From NCBI GenBank assembly GCA_039930045.1, contig JBDSQB010000018.1, positions 1 through 64,000 on the forward strand: DNA of 64,000 nt, in the 5' to 3' direction. The notes beneath the pieces were generated by a model, which did not search any database, was not told the origin of the DNA, and saw only the letters and a list, made by a program, of their open reading frames with translations. Below are positions 43,974-53,186 of the stretch, in pieces. Source of the DNA: Chthoniobacterales bacterium (GTDB taxonomy: Bacteria; Verrucomicrobiota; Verrucomicrobiia; Chthoniobacterales; DASVRZ01). The number at the start of each line of letters is the position of its first letter. Position 1 is the stretch's first letter. A program made the translations under genes and the position numbers.

Positions 43974-45329
43974 ATGATCACGATCTGGAAAATCGCCTGG
44001 CAACAGGGACTTGGGGAGATATTTACCCATTGGTTTCGCACGCTCCTAACCATGATCGGCATCGTCATGAGCGTGTCGGCGCTGGTCGGCATGGTTGCCC
44101 TCAACGAAGGCGTCGCACGGGGGAAACGCGAGGCGTCGTTGCAAAGCGGCAGCCTCACGAAAATCATCATTCGCACCAGCAACAGCCGTTCGAGTTCGTC
44201 CGTCGCCGGGTTGTTCAGCCGCGGACTCGTCCGGGAGGATGCGCGGGCGCTGCTTCTCGCCCTGCCGTCGCTCGAATGGGTGTCGGCCACCGTTAAATAC
44301 GACCGGGAAAAAGTGACCATCGGCAATCGCCTGACCACGCCTCGAGTGCTGGCGGGAACGCCCATTTTGCAAGTGCAGGATCGTTATCTGCCACCGGTCG
44401 CGGGGCGATTCATCACCGCGCTCGATGTCGATGAATCGGCCCGCGTCTGCGTGCTCGGTGGCACAGCGGCGAAGGAGCTTTTTGATCGTCCGGAAACGCA
44501 GGCTGTCGGCAAAAAAGTCCTCATTCGCGGAGTCTCCTTTCTCATCGTCGGTGTCCTGCCCGAGCATCTATCGGAGTCGGCCAAGCGCAAGCTCGCCAGC
44601 GGGGTAATCGAAGCGCAGGACCAGCGCCGGAAATTGCTGCGCTCCATGGCGCGTCGTAACTGGTTCGACCCGTTTTCCTGGAAGAATAACTTGGTCATCA
44701 TTCCGCTGACCACGGCGCAGGCAACCTTCAACTCAACCAACGTAGGCGCTGACGGAGTCGACGGCGGCCCGTTGCTCAACGTGAGCGAGATTCAGGCGGG
44801 CTTTTCCAGTTCGAGTCAGAAGGAACCCATCACGAAGGAAGCGCGTGCCGTTCTTCTCAACGCGCACAATGGCGTGGAGGATTTCGAGATTCAACCACCC
44901 GACGCCAGCATGGACGACGTGGAAAAAGAGATTCGCTCAAACCGCATCACCGGCAGCGTCATCGCCGGCATCAGCCTGCTCGTCGGCGGCTTGGGAATCG
45001 TGAATATCATGCTGGCCAGCATCGCCGACCGCACCCGCGAGATCGGCGTGCGACGTGCCCTCGGTGCCTCGGCAGGGGATATTTTTCGGCAGGTGCTGGT
45101 GGAAAGCATTCTCATCGCGCTGCTCGGCGGCGTGCTCGGAATCGGGGGTTCCATGCTGCTCTTAAAGACGCTGGAAGCTGTCTCGCCGCCCGACAATGCC
45201 CCCGTGCTGAGCTGGGGAATCGTCATTTTCGGCGTCTGTAGTGCGGGCGTTATCGGCATCGTCGCCGGGTTGTATCCCGCTTTGAAAGCCTCTGCGCTGA
45301 GCCCGACCGAGGCCCTGACTAGCGAATAG
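43974..45329 (+). CDS. ABC transporter permease, MacB/FtsX type (second)
   Basis: 451 residues, same architecture as the upstream permease. N-terminal helix region TLLTMIGIVMSVSALVGMVA, then a periplasmic MacB_PCD domain with inserts (~45-315), and a C-terminal FtsX domain with TREIGVRRALGASAGDIFRQ and ILIALLGGVLGIGGSMLLL. The two permeases probably form a heterodimer. A matching ATPase must come from elsewhere in the genome, because neither permease nor any neighbour carries a nucleotide-binding domain. The bactofilin promoter follows within 30 bp. Confidence 0.88.
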   Translation: MITIWKIAWQQGLGEIFTHWFRTLLTMIGIVMSVSALVGMVALNEGVARGKREASLQSGSLTKIIIRTSNSRSSSSVAGLFSRGLVREDARALLLALPSLEWVSATVKYDREKVTIGNRLTTPRVLAGTPILQVQDRYLPPVAGRFITALDVDESARVCVLGGTAAKELFDRPETQAVGKKVLIRGVSFLIVGVLPEHLSESAKRKLASGVIEAQDQRRKLLRSMARRNWFDPFSWKNNLVIIPLTTAQATFNSTNVGADGVDGGPLLNVSEIQAGFSSSSQKEPITKEARAVLLNAHNGVEDFEIQPPDASMDDVEKEIRSNRITGSVIAGISLLVGGLGIVNIMLASIADRTREIGVRRALGASAGDIFRQVLVESILIALLGGVLGIGGSMLLLKTLEAVSPPDNAPVLSWGIVIFGVCSAGVIGIVAGLYPALKASALSPTEALTSE

Positions 45330-45353
45330 CCGGAACCTTTTGCCCTCCAGCGA

Positions 45354-45381
45354 TTGACACGCTTTTTGCTGCTGCCATAGT
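45354..45381 (+). promoter_or_regulatory. Sigma-70 type promoter before the bactofilin genes
   Basis: TTGACA at 45354-45359 is a full -35 consensus. A 16-bp spacer leads to CATAGT at 45376-45381 (4 of 6 to the -10 consensus). It lies just after the permease stop and about 128 bp before the first bactofilin start, leaving a long leader. Confidence 0.55.
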
Positions 45382-45509
45382 GCTCCCTGTCGCAAAACTT
45401 CCGACCCGAAAGTGCGACACGATTTCTCGGAAATCCTCGTGATTTCCTCAGAAATGAGATATCGGAAAATATTCACCGCAGCATCAGCACTACCAACCAA
45501 CCACATCCT

Positions 45510-45932
45510 ATGGCCGACATCAGTCACGTTAAAAATTCCCTCTCCGCAGACATCGAGATCAAGGGCTCCATTAAATTCACCAGCGACCTCACCATCGACG
45601 GCAAAGTCGAGGGCGAGATCAACTCCGAAGGCACGCTCACCCTCGGCGAAAACGCCGACATTCGCGGCGAGATTAAGACCAAATCTGTGACCATTTACGG
45701 CAAAGTCCATGGCAACATCACTGTGGCCGAAAAATGCGAGCTCAAGTCCCGCGCGCAGCTCATCGGCGACCTCAAGGCCGCCCGCCTCATCATTGAGGAA
45801 GGCGCCACCTTTGTCGGCAAATCGGAAGTCAACGCCAGCAAAACCGGAATGCCCAGCCGCCCGGTGGTGACCGCCAGTGACGAAGTGATCGCGCCCGCCC
45901 CGTCGAAAATCGCGTCCATCCTCGGGCGCTAA
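45510..45932 (+). CDS. Bactofilin (polymer-forming cytoskeletal protein)
   Basis: 140 residues. A short disordered N-terminal tail is followed by the bactofilin (DUF583) core from ~12 to ~105, with repeating strands IKGSIKFTSDLTIDGKVEGEI, here truncated, then GENADIRGEIKTKSVTIYGKV and LIGDLKAARLIIEEGATF. The core forms a compact right-handed beta-helix that polymerises without nucleotides on the inner face of the membrane. A Pro/Ala-rich C-terminal tail ends the chain. A second bactofilin with zinc ribbons begins 9 nt downstream, so the two are probably coexpressed and may copolymerise. Confidence 0.9.
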   Translation: MADISHVKNSLSADIEIKGSIKFTSDLTIDGKVEGEINSEGTLTLGENADIRGEIKTKSVTIYGKVHGNITVAEKCELKSRAQLIGDLKAARLIIEEGATFVGKSEVNASKTGMPSRPVVTASDEVIAPAPSKIASILGR

Positions 45933-45941
45933 CCCGCACCG

Positions 45942-46754
45942 GTGGCCAAGCCGACCGCAGTCAAGGTCAGTGTCCAGTGCCCGCATTGTGGCGCGCACCA
46001 ACTCGAGCCTGCCCTCGCGCAATCCACGTATTGCCGCGCGTGCAGCGAGCATTTCGAGATTGGCGTCAAGAACAATGCTCACCACGAGGATGATGAGGGC
46101 CCCGGCATCTGGGAGAAATTTAGCGGGCTTTTCCGCGACAATACCCCCCGGGTCGTCTCGTGCTTTGAATGCGGCACGCGCCAGGAAGTCGTTCGTACCG
46201 CCACCTCTTGCTCCTGCAAATCCTGCGGTGCTTACATCGACCTCCAGGATGTCAAAATCGATAGTGGATTCAGCCGCGCTATCCAGACAGCGGGCCACAT
46301 ATTTGTCTCGCCGAAGGGGGATTTATACACGGCCCGTGCCATTTGCGGGAGCGCCGATTTGCGCGGTTCCATGCGAGGGCAACTCGTCTGCACCGGAGAA
46401 ATTAGCGTCAAATACAAGGGCCGCATCACTGGCGGCATCGAGACCGACATTCTGCGCGTCGCTAAGAAATCGACCACGGAATTTGTCCGTCCGCTCCGGG
46501 CGCGCGACGTCTTCATCGAGGGCGAAATGTCGGGCCGCATTCTCGCCAGCGGCACCGTCCACATTTTGAAGTCGGGACGCATGACCGGCTCGATCTACGC
46601 AAAGGGCATCAACATCGAGCGCGGCGGGGAGTTTGAGGGCGAGCTCAACATTGGCGAAAATCAGACGGAAGAACCCAGCTTGCTGCCGACTCCGCCGCGC
46701 CCACCCGCCCGCCGTAACGATCCTCAGAGCGAACTCGGCCTCGGGCTGGGTTAG
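45942..46754 (+). CDS. Bactofilin-domain protein with two zinc ribbons
   Basis: 270 residues with a GTG start 9 nt after the first bactofilin. Two CxxC...CxxC pairs precede the polymer domain: CPHC with CRAC (~13-34), and CFEC with CKSC (~68-90). Both are laid out as zinc ribbons. The bactofilin-like domain covers ~110-235 (GSADLRGSMRGQLVCTGEI, FIEGEMSGRILASGTVHIL, IERGGEFEGELNIG). A Pro/Arg tail closes the chain. The zinc parts may bind nucleic acid, protein or each other; nothing in the sequence decides. Cotranscribed with the simple bactofilin upstream. Confidence 0.85.
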   Translation: MAKPTAVKVSVQCPHCGAHQLEPALAQSTYCRACSEHFEIGVKNNAHHEDDEGPGIWEKFSGLFRDNTPRVVSCFECGTRQEVVRTATSCSCKSCGAYIDLQDVKIDSGFSRAIQTAGHIFVSPKGDLYTARAICGSADLRGSMRGQLVCTGEISVKYKGRITGGIETDILRVAKKSTTEFVRPLRARDVFIEGEMSGRILASGTVHILKSGRMTGSIYAKGINIERGGEFEGELNIGENQTEEPSLLPTPPRPPARRNDPQSELGLGLG

Positions 46755-46765
46755 ATTCCACTCTC

Positions 46766-47182
46766 ATGCCCAAGAAGTATCCTCGCAGTCCCTACGAGCG
46801 TCTCGCTGGCTACGTCCATCTGCCGCGCCTGATCGACAAGGCCCGCCTGCATCGTCAGGGCCAGCTCGTCGGCTATAATTACAAGACGCTCGGGTTTGAC
46901 AAGCATCTGCTCACCTTCCTGAATCTCGATCCAGACACGTTTGAAAACATCGCCAACGAACTCGACTCCGACGCGGCCATCGCCGATTGGGTGCAAAAAA
47001 ATGGCGTCCGGCATTCGCCCGAGCAAATCGAGGAATGGAACCGCCACATGATTGGTCGCCACCCCGACACGCCGGAAAAACTGGCGCGCTTCAAGTTTTT
47101 CCTGAAGGAATCCGGCGGCGAAAACCGGCCCGAGGTAAAGACTTATTTCGACCTCATTGAACTCGACGAGGGCCGGATTTAG
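46766..47182 (+). CDS. DUF5069 domain protein
   Basis: 138 residues that match the DUF5069 pattern from near the start: RSPYERLAGYVHLPRLIDKA, then HRQGQLVGYNYK, DKHLLTFLNLD and AIADWVQKNGV. Many Verrucomicrobiota and Planctomycetes have one or more copies; the function is not known. No signal peptide or membrane segment. It starts 11 nt after the zinc-ribbon bactofilin and probably shares its transcript. Its stop overlaps the stop of the dienelactone-hydrolase gene on the other strand. Confidence 0.85.
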   Translation: MPKKYPRSPYERLAGYVHLPRLIDKARLHRQGQLVGYNYKTLGFDKHLLTFLNLDPDTFENIANELDSDAAIADWVQKNGVRHSPEQIEEWNRHMIGRHPDTPEKLARFKFFLKESGGENRPEVKTYFDLIELDEGRI

Positions 47183-47919
47183 GCCAGTTGCTCCGCGTAG
47201 AACTGGAACAACAATTCCAGCGACAGACGGGCCAAAGCCGGATTGTAGCGCAGCCCCTCATCGCGCAAAAAGGCATGGGCCGCATTGAACTCGTGCCATT
47301 CGAATGCAACTCGCGCCTCTTCCAGTCGCGCCTGAATCACCCGACGGCCTTCGAGGGAAACATGCGGGTCCTGACGCCCGAAAACGAAGCAAAACGGTGA
47401 CTGCGCCTCGCTGATACGAGTGAGAGTGTTATCACTTTTCCCCGCGCCCAGTGTGGCCGAATGCAGGTCTGTCGGATAAAACGCCACCGTCGCTCGCACC
47501 AGCGGATGCAGCGCGGCCCGCACCGCCAGATGACCGCCCAGGCACACGCCGAAGCTCCCGATTTTCCCCGTGCTGCGCGAGTGATCCACCAGAAACTCCG
47601 CCAGCGCCGCCGTGTCGGCATCATACGAGGCGAGCGTCTTGGCGTATTTCAATTCATTCCCGCGATCCGATCCCGCCTGATCGTAGGCCAACACCGTTCC
47701 AGCCGGCTCAAACTCGTGATACACCTCCGGCACCGCCACCAGATAACCATTCCCCGCCAGCGTCGCCGCCATGCGCCGGATCGGCCCGGTCACTTGAAAA
47801 ATCTCCGAGTAAAAGATCAGCGCCGGATGTTTTCCCTCGCCCGTGGGGATGAAAAGATGCACCCGCATCGGGCCATTTGGCGTCGGAAGATCGACGGTGG
47901 AATCGGGTTGGATTGTCAT
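47179..47919 (-). CDS. Dienelactone hydrolase family protein
   Basis: 246 residues, alpha/beta hydrolase. The nucleophile is a cysteine in SFGVCLGGHLA, as in carboxymethylenebutenolidase. The acid is in GRQDPHVSLE and the His in NAAHAFLRDEG. The strand ALIFYSEIFQVTG, in which Glu precedes the oxyanion region, is also typical of this family. Related proteins hydrolyse lactones and esters; no aromatic-degradation genes are nearby, so the substrate is open. Divergent from the helicase gene. Confidence 0.88.
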   Translation of the reverse strand: MTIQPDSTVDLPTPNGPMRVHLFIPTGEGKHPALIFYSEIFQVTGPIRRMAATLAGNGYLVAVPEVYHEFEPAGTVLAYDQAGSDRGNELKYAKTLASYDADTAALAEFLVDHSRSTGKIGSFGVCLGGHLAVRAALHPLVRATVAFYPTDLHSATLGAGKSDNTLTRISEAQSPFCFVFGRQDPHVSLEGRRVIQARLEEARVAFEWHEFNAAHAFLRDEGLRYNPALARLSLELLFQFYAEQLA

Positions 47920-47971
47920 GGAAGTCCGATGATTTGACGATTACCCCGTGCGGACAAGTCCTTTCTGGTGT

Positions 47972-49387
47972 ATGAGTGCGCCCCAAAAAATTATGCCTTT
48001 TCGTTCGCTCGGGCTTTCGCCCAAAGTTTATCAAGCCGTGCAGGAAGCCGGTTACACGGAACCTACTCCGATCCAGACCGCCGCCATTCCGCTCATTCTC
48101 ACGGGCACCGATCTCATCGGCATCGCCCAGACTGGCACAGGTAAAACCGCTGCGTTCACCCTCCCGGTCCTTACCAAACTCGCCGAGCAAGTCACCGATT
48201 GGGCCACGCAAAAGACCCTCACCCTCATCCTCGCGCCAACTCGCGAACTCGCCGTCCAGATCGAGGAAAACGTCCGGGCTTATGCGCATCATTTGCCGCT
48301 GCGAGTCGCCACCATTTTTGGCGGAGTCGGGGAGCGTCCACAGATCGAGGCGCTGAAAACCGGCACGCACATCATCATCGCCTGTCCGGGCCGTCTCATC
48401 GACCTCATGCAGCAGGGTTACGGCGATTTCTCGAAGCTCCAGCACCTCATTCTCGACGAGGCCGACCGCATGTTGGACATGGGTTTTCTCCCATCAATTC
48501 GCAACATCGTCCGCCGCCTCCCCAAGAAACGCCAGACGCTCCTCTTTTCCGCCACGCTCTCCAAGGAAATCGAGCAACTCACCCATGAGTTCCAACGCGA
48601 TCCGAAGATTGTCGAAATCGGACGCCGCTCGAACCCAGCGGAGTCCGTCACGCAATTCGTCTATGAAGTGCCGCAAGGGCTCAAACTCACCCTCCTCGGG
48701 CACCTGCTGAAAGAGCCGCAAATGGACAGCGTGCTCGTTTTCACTCGCACCAAGCATGGCGCGGACAAAGTCGCCCGCCGCCTCGAAGGGCAGGGGGTCA
48801 AATGCGGCACATTGCATTCGAACCGCAGCCAAAATCAGCGCCTGCGCGCCCTCCAAGAATTTAAGGACGGCACCGTTCGCGTGCTCGTCGCCACCGACAT
48901 TGCCGCGCGTGGCATCGACGTCGATGGCATTTCGCACGTCATCAATTACGACTTTCCGCTGCACGCCGAGGACTACGTTCATCGCATCGGACGCACCGGG
49001 CGCGCCCAGCAAGTCGGCGAGGCGATCAGCTTCGTCGCGCAGGAAGATTACGCGCCGCTGAAAACCCTCGAGCGCTTCATCGGACGCGGCATCGTTCGCA
49101 AACGCGCCGAGAATTTCGACTACTCCGCCCCAGCTCCAGCCGCGCCTCCGGGAGAACGCCCCGACCGACCTTTTCGCGACCCGCGCCGCCAGCAGCAACA
49201 GCGCGGTGGCAGTGGTCGAAGCCAGCCACGCCCTGCGACCGTCACCGCCAACGGCGATGGCCCTCGCACCAATCCGACCGCAGCTCCGAAGGGAACCGGT
49301 GGCGGACGCAGCGTGCGCGACGGCGGCAGCCGTCCAGTCGATGGCGGAAAAATCGGCCACGCCTTTCGCAATCGTCGCGCGAGGTAG
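47972..49387 (+). CDS. DEAD-box RNA helicase, RhlE-like
   Basis: 471 residues from the ATG at 47972; the ATG at 47993 (MPFRSLGLSPKV, which matches how RhlE proteins begin) is equally possible, and a GTG at 47948 less so. Motifs: Q motif EPTPIQTAAIP, Walker A AQTGTGKT, Ia PTRELA, II DEADRMLDMGF, III SAT, V ATDIAARGIDVDG, VI HRIGRTGRAQ. A basic Gly/Arg/Pro-rich tail of ~100 residues (QQQRGGSGRSQPRP) probably adds RNA binding. Role in ribosome assembly, RNA decay or cold adaptation is inferred from the family. Confidence 0.93.
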   Translation: MSAPQKIMPFRSLGLSPKVYQAVQEAGYTEPTPIQTAAIPLILTGTDLIGIAQTGTGKTAAFTLPVLTKLAEQVTDWATQKTLTLILAPTRELAVQIEENVRAYAHHLPLRVATIFGGVGERPQIEALKTGTHIIIACPGRLIDLMQQGYGDFSKLQHLILDEADRMLDMGFLPSIRNIVRRLPKKRQTLLFSATLSKEIEQLTHEFQRDPKIVEIGRRSNPAESVTQFVYEVPQGLKLTLLGHLLKEPQMDSVLVFTRTKHGADKVARRLEGQGVKCGTLHSNRSQNQRLRALQEFKDGTVRVLVATDIAARGIDVDGISHVINYDFPLHAEDYVHRIGRTGRAQQVGEAISFVAQEDYAPLKTLERFIGRGIVRKRAENFDYSAPAPAAPPGERPDRPFRDPRRQQQQRGGSGRSQPRPATVTANGDGPRTNPTAAPKGTGGGRSVRDGGSRPVDGGKIGHAFRNRRAR

Positions 49388-49412
49388 ATTTCATTCGAGT
49401 TGGAGTTGACTC
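49388..49412 (-). repeat. 25-bp intergenic repeat, copy 1
   Basis: On the minus strand it reads GAGTCAACTCCAACTCGAAT then GAAAT, directly after the helicase stop codon. It matches copy 2 at 53186-53210 at 23 of 25 positions. Shorter relatives of its core, ACTCGAATG, occur in other gene gaps (for example 56329-56338). Confidence 0.5.
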
Positions 49413-49422
49413 AGTAAGTTCT

Positions 49423-49934
49423 TTAGTCTTCAACGATTTGTTTGAGAAGGTTGAAGGCGGCGACTTGCTTGCCGTCTTCCAGTGCGGCCATCGCCCGACG
49501 CACTTTCTTTTTCAATTCGGTGACGGCGGAATCTTCCTCCTCAGCAGGATGGAACTCGACCAGTTTTGGAAACGGATTCGGCACAGCGATGGGCTTTTTT
49601 GGCGGTTTGGGGGCGGACTTGGCCTTGGATGAGGTAGGTTTGGCTTTCGGGGCAGCGGCTGACGCGAGCAGATCGTATTTGATCCCGACGACGGCACTGC
49701 CTGCAAAACGACTCAGTGATTTCGGAAAACCAGAAACTGCCGGAGCGGGCCGGGTTGGAATCCGACCTCGCCGCGATCCGCCTTATTGCCGACGGTTTCC
49801 TGAAAAACGGTGAGGACGCGCTGCGCTTTGACCGCAGCCTGGAGCGTTTTGTCTTTCGCCGGATCCATCAGGACGAGGTAAGGCTCGGGCTGGCCGCAGC
49901 TCTCGACGATCTTGGAAAAGCGGACGGTTTTCAT
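49423..49934 (-). pseudogene. Frameshifted gene for a ~170-residue hypothetical protein
   Basis: The ATG at 49934 opens a frame (MKTVRFSKIVESCGQPEPYL) that stops at 49713 after RQFLVF. The adjoining frame continues in the same style as PKSLSRFAGSAVVGIKYDLL, then a Lys/Pro/Ala linker, and ends AALEDGKQVAAFNLLKQIVED, truncated here, with TAA at 49423-49425. One extra base in the run of four A (plus strand 49726-49729) would join them into 170 residues. This points to a homopolymer sequencing loss or a very recent mutation. The protein has no known domain; the basic Pro-rich middle and helical end suggest nucleic-acid or ribosome contact only weakly. Divergent from a glycosyltransferase. Confidence 0.7.
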
Positions 49935-49948
49935 GAGTTCAGTCTAAC

Positions 49949-51199
49949 ATGAATGCGAGAAGGCGGGCAATGTGCGGCCCAATGAAAGCATTGCACGCCG
50001 CGTCGGGCGACCGGTATAGGAAGGAGGTGAATTTTCCCAGGCTAACCCGATTGCTCCAAAGCGGTGTCGGATGGCGGAAAAAACGGAAGCGTTTCCTGAT
50101 GGTGGTGATCGATCATCAGGTGCCGACTCCCGATTGCGATGCGGGTTCCCGCAGCACGTGGCATTACATTCAGTTGTTCCTGAAGATGGGGATGGAAGTG
50201 AAGTTTATCGCGGACAACTTCCAGACGCCGGAACCTTACACGACACAGCTCCGGGAGCTCGGCGTGGAGGTACTCTCCGATGGTGGAAATCATGCCGCCA
50301 TGCAGCAGTGGCTCGTGGAGCATCGGGCGGATGTCCGCTGTATTTTCACGAATCGTCCCTCCACCACGAAGCACTATCTGGAGGCGTTTCGCGGGATGCA
50401 CCAGACCACGATTCTCTACTATGGACATGATCTGGCTTTCGTTCGGATTCAGCGAAGATTCGCGCTTTCCGGCGATCCGGCGGATGCGAAAAGTGCCGTG
50501 ACCGTGGAGAAGCTGGAAATGAAAATTTGGCAGCAGGCGGATGCCGTTTACTACCCTTCGACGACGGAAACAGATATCGTTCTTACTCGGCTGCCGCACG
50601 TCCGGGCGCGGACGCTGCCGCTCTTTTTGCTCGAGCCCCAAGACATTCGTTATGAGGAAAATCTCGCCCAACGCCGCGACCTCATTTTTGTCGGTGCATT
50701 TGGCCATCATCCGAATCGCGATGCTGTGACGTGGTTTCTCGATCATTGCTGGCCAGTGATCGAAAAGGCGCTGCCGGGCGTCTGTTTTTACATCGTCGGC
50801 CGCGACCGGACCGATGCGATGCAACAGAGGGCGTCCGACCGGGTGATCGTCACCGGCTGGCTGAGTGAGGACGATCTAACTGCACTCTATCGGCGGTCGC
50901 GAATGGCCGTCGTTCCGCTGCGTTACGGGGCTGGAGTGAAAGGAAAAGTCGTCGAGGCCATGCATCATCATCTGCCAGTCGTCATGACGACGATCTCAGG
51001 TGAGGGCCTGCCGAATATCGCTGGCATCGCTCTTTTTGCGGATGCACCCAACGCCTTCGCGCAAAGTGTAATCGACCTCTATTCCGATGAAACCCGGCTC
51101 ATCCAATTGGGAAACGCAGGCGGTGAATACGTGGCCCGGCATTTTTCTCCCGAACGAGCTTGGAAAGTCATTTTCCAAGACATCCCGCACGATTTGTGA
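49949..51199 (+). CDS. Glycosyltransferase, GT-B fold (group 1/GT4-like)
   Basis: 416 residues. The first ~45 residues may be an over-extension; the ATGs at 49949 and 49982 are both possible and the domain proper begins near KRFLMVVIDHQVPTPDCDAG. The N-terminal half has the acceptor-domain opening and the typical LKMGMEVKFIADN strand. The C-terminal half has LIFVGAFGHHPNRDAVTWFL, FYIVGRD, VTGWLSEDDLTALYRRSRMAVVPLR (in part) and GAGVKGKVVEAMHHHLPVVMT, the donor-binding Glu region of GT4 enzymes. It probably adds sugars to a surface polysaccharide, together with the ABC exporter and the second glycosyltransferase downstream. Confidence 0.85.
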   Translation: MNARRRAMCGPMKALHAASGDRYRKEVNFPRLTRLLQSGVGWRKKRKRFLMVVIDHQVPTPDCDAGSRSTWHYIQLFLKMGMEVKFIADNFQTPEPYTTQLRELGVEVLSDGGNHAAMQQWLVEHRADVRCIFTNRPSTTKHYLEAFRGMHQTTILYYGHDLAFVRIQRRFALSGDPADAKSAVTVEKLEMKIWQQADAVYYPSTTETDIVLTRLPHVRARTLPLFLLEPQDIRYEENLAQRRDLIFVGAFGHHPNRDAVTWFLDHCWPVIEKALPGVCFYIVGRDRTDAMQQRASDRVIVTGWLSEDDLTALYRRSRMAVVPLRYGAGVKGKVVEAMHHHLPVVMTTISGEGLPNIAGIALFADAPNAFAQSVIDLYSDETRLIQLGNAGGEYVARHFSPERAWKVIFQDIPHDL

Positions 51200-51211
51200 C
51201 CGAGAAAACTG

Positions 51212-51283
51212 TGGGTTGGGAGGGATTTGAACCCTCAACCAACGCCTTAAAAGGGCGCTGCTCTACCGTTGAGCTACCAACCC
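51212..51283 (-). tRNA. tRNA-Lys (UUU)
   Basis: A 72-nt cloverleaf on the minus strand. Acceptor strands GGGTTGG and CCAACCC pair fully, discriminator A, and no CCA is encoded. D arm TAGCTCAACGGTAGAGCA. The anticodon arm has the loop CTTTTAA, so the anticodon is TTT. T arm GAGGGTTCAAATCCCTC. A good promoter lies just upstream (51307-51335). Confidence 0.96.
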
Positions 51284-51306
51284 GTCGTTCCAAAAACGGG
51301 AGCGTG

Positions 51307-51335
51307 TAAATAACCGCTCCGGCTGGACGTTGCAA
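51307..51335 (-). promoter_or_regulatory. Promoter of tRNA-Lys
   Basis: On the minus strand, -35 TTGCAA (51335-51330), a 17-bp spacer, and -10 TATTTA (51312-51307). The -10 lies 23 bp before the mature tRNA 5' end, a usual distance for a short leader. Confidence 0.6.
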
Positions 51336-51431
51336 GGGAAAATGAGCCAGTGCCGAGTTTTCATCCGGGTTTGACTTTTCTCTCCAGCCTGAGTGAATAG
51401 CGGGCACGGGAGCACGTCCCAATCTGCCTTC

Positions 51432-53186
51432 ATGTCCATTTACCGCCGCACGTTTGCCTACTTCCGCCCGTTTCTGCCGCAAACGATGCTCGCTCTCGCT
51501 CTGACTTTGATCGGGATCGGACTCAACCTAGCCAAACCATGGCCCGTTGGCGCAATCATCGACAGCGTGATTACCGAACGCCGCGCCATCAGCTGGCTGC
51601 CAAAATTGGACAAGCCGTCGCTCATTCTCTGGCTCTGCGTGGCGATGGTCGTGTTCCATTTGCTCTCGGGATTGGTGGCACTGGCGACGAATTATATCTT
51701 CGTCAAAGTCGGTCTCGAAGGCCTGCTCAAACTGCGAACCGAGTTGTATGCCTATCTCCAGGCGCTGCCGCTGAAATATCACGACTCCAAACGCAGCAGC
51801 GATTCCAGTTTCCGGGTCGCTTACGATTCGCAGGCGATCCAAACCATTTACAACAAGGGGTTTACGAACATCTTCTCGTCGAGCCTCATGCTCGCCGGCA
51901 CCTTCGTCATCATGCTGCGAATGGACTGGCAGTTGACTTTGATTTCGCTCGGCATCCTTCCGTTTATCGGGCTGGCGATCCGTTATTATGGAAGTCGAGT
52001 GCGGGATCAATCGACCGTCATTCAAGAGTCCGACAGCGCCGTGCTCGCTGTGGTTCAAGAAGGCTTGAGTTCGATTAAAATGGTCCATGCCTTTGGTCGC
52101 GAAGATTGGGAAGTGGGGCAGTTTCAGGTGAAGGCGCGGCGCAGTCTCGAGGCGAATATGCACATGACCAAGACGAACATGATGAGCGCCCTGATTGTCG
52201 GCACGCTGATGGCCGCCGGCACGTCCGGGATGTATTTCGTGGGTTTCCGTCACGTGCTGGAAGGCTCGCTGGGTCTCGGACAACTGACCGTTTTCGCCGC
52301 GTATCTCGTGATGCTTTACCAGCCAATCCAGGACCTGACTTACACCGCTTGGGCGCTCGAAGGCGCAACTGCCGGGGCGAAACGTTGCTTCGAAGTTCTG
52401 GATCGTCCCGACGAGGTGAAAGATGCGCCTGACGCAGTCGCCTGGGATGGCGTCATCTCGGAAGTGGCTTATCGAGGAGTCGAGTTTGGTTACGATCCGA
52501 CTCGCCCCATTTTGAAAGGGATCGATCTCAGCATCACCTCGGGCCAAACCGTGGCCTTCGTCGGCGGCACCGGAGCGGGCAAAAGCACGTTGCTCAGCCT
52601 CGTGCCTCGCTTTTACGACCCAGATGCGGGTTCCATGCTTATCAACGGACAGGACCTGCGGAAATACACCAAGAAATCCGTCCGCTCGCAGATCAGCCTC
52701 GTGCTGCAAGACACGCTGCTTTTCTCCACGACGATTCGCGAAAACATCGCCTACGGACGTCCCGATGCGACTGAGGATGAAATCATTCAAGCCGCGAAAC
52801 GAGCCCAGGCGCACGAGTTCATCTCAGCCTTGCCCGAGGGCTATGGAAGTCAGGTCGGCGAACGGGGCGGGCACCTTTCCGTCGGTCAACGTCAGCGTAT
52901 TGGCATTGCCCGAGCCTTTTTGAAAGACTCACCTTTGCTCCTTCTCGACGAGCCGACTTCGGCGCTAGATCCGGCCACGGAGCACGCGATTATGGGCACG
53001 ATTTACGAGTTGATGCGAGGGCGGACGACTTTGATTGTGACGCACCGTCTTTCCACAATTCATGGCGTGAACCGGATCGTGGTCCTCAAGGATGGCCTGA
53101 TCGCCGAGCAGGGGACCGGAGCGGAATTGCTCGCCAAAAATGGCGTCTATGCCGAACTCTACAAGTCCGCCGAGTACGCCGGTTAG
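51432..53186 (+). CDS. ABC exporter, fused permease and ATPase (MsbA-like)
   Basis: 584 residues from the ATG at 51432; earlier in-frame codons overlap the tRNA leader. Six membrane helices (~1-310) of the type 1 exporter fold, then the nucleotide-binding domain: Walker [11 protein letters not shown]-loop VLQDTLLF, signature [16 protein letters not shown], Walker [13 protein letters not shown], switch His in VTHRLS. The half-transporter works as a homodimer and moves lipids, polysaccharide precursors or peptides. Glycosyltransferase and acetyltransferase genes on both sides make a lipid-linked glycan or similar surface molecule the likely cargo. A weak TTGACT -35 element lies at 51371-51376. 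Confidence 0.9.
   Translation: MSIYRRTFAYFRPFLPQTMLALALTLIGIGLNLAKPWPVGAIIDSVITERRAISWLPKLDKPSLILWLCVAMVVFHLLSGLVALATNYIFVKVGLEGLLKLRTELYAYLQALPLKYHDSKRSSDSSFRVAYDSQAIQTIYNKGFTNIFSSSLMLAGTFVIMLRMDWQLTLISLGILPFIGLAIRYYGSRVRDQSTVIQESDSAVLAVVQEGLSSIKMVHAFGREDWEVGQFQVKARRSLEANMHMTKTNMMSALIVGTLMAAGTSGMYFVGFRHVLEGSLGLGQLTVFAAYLVMLYQPIQDLTYTAWALEGATAGAKRCFEVLDRPDEVKDAPDAVAWDGVISEVAYRGVEFGYDPTRPILKGIDLSITSGQTVAFVGGTGAGKSTLLSLVPRFYDPDAGSMLINGQDLRKYTKKSVRSQISLVLQDTLLFSTTIRENIAYGRPDATEDEIIQAAKRAQAHEFISALPEGYGSQVGERGGHLSVGQRQRIGIARAFLKDSPLLLLDEPTSALDPATEHAIMGTIYELMRGRTTLIVTHRLSTIHGVNRIVVLKDGLIAEQGTGAELLAKNGVYAELYKSAEYAG

Noticed and set aside
51168-51482. A 104-codon minus-strand frame across the tRNA-Lys gene
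   Set aside because: It overlaps the tRNA and the exporter start and has no domain.
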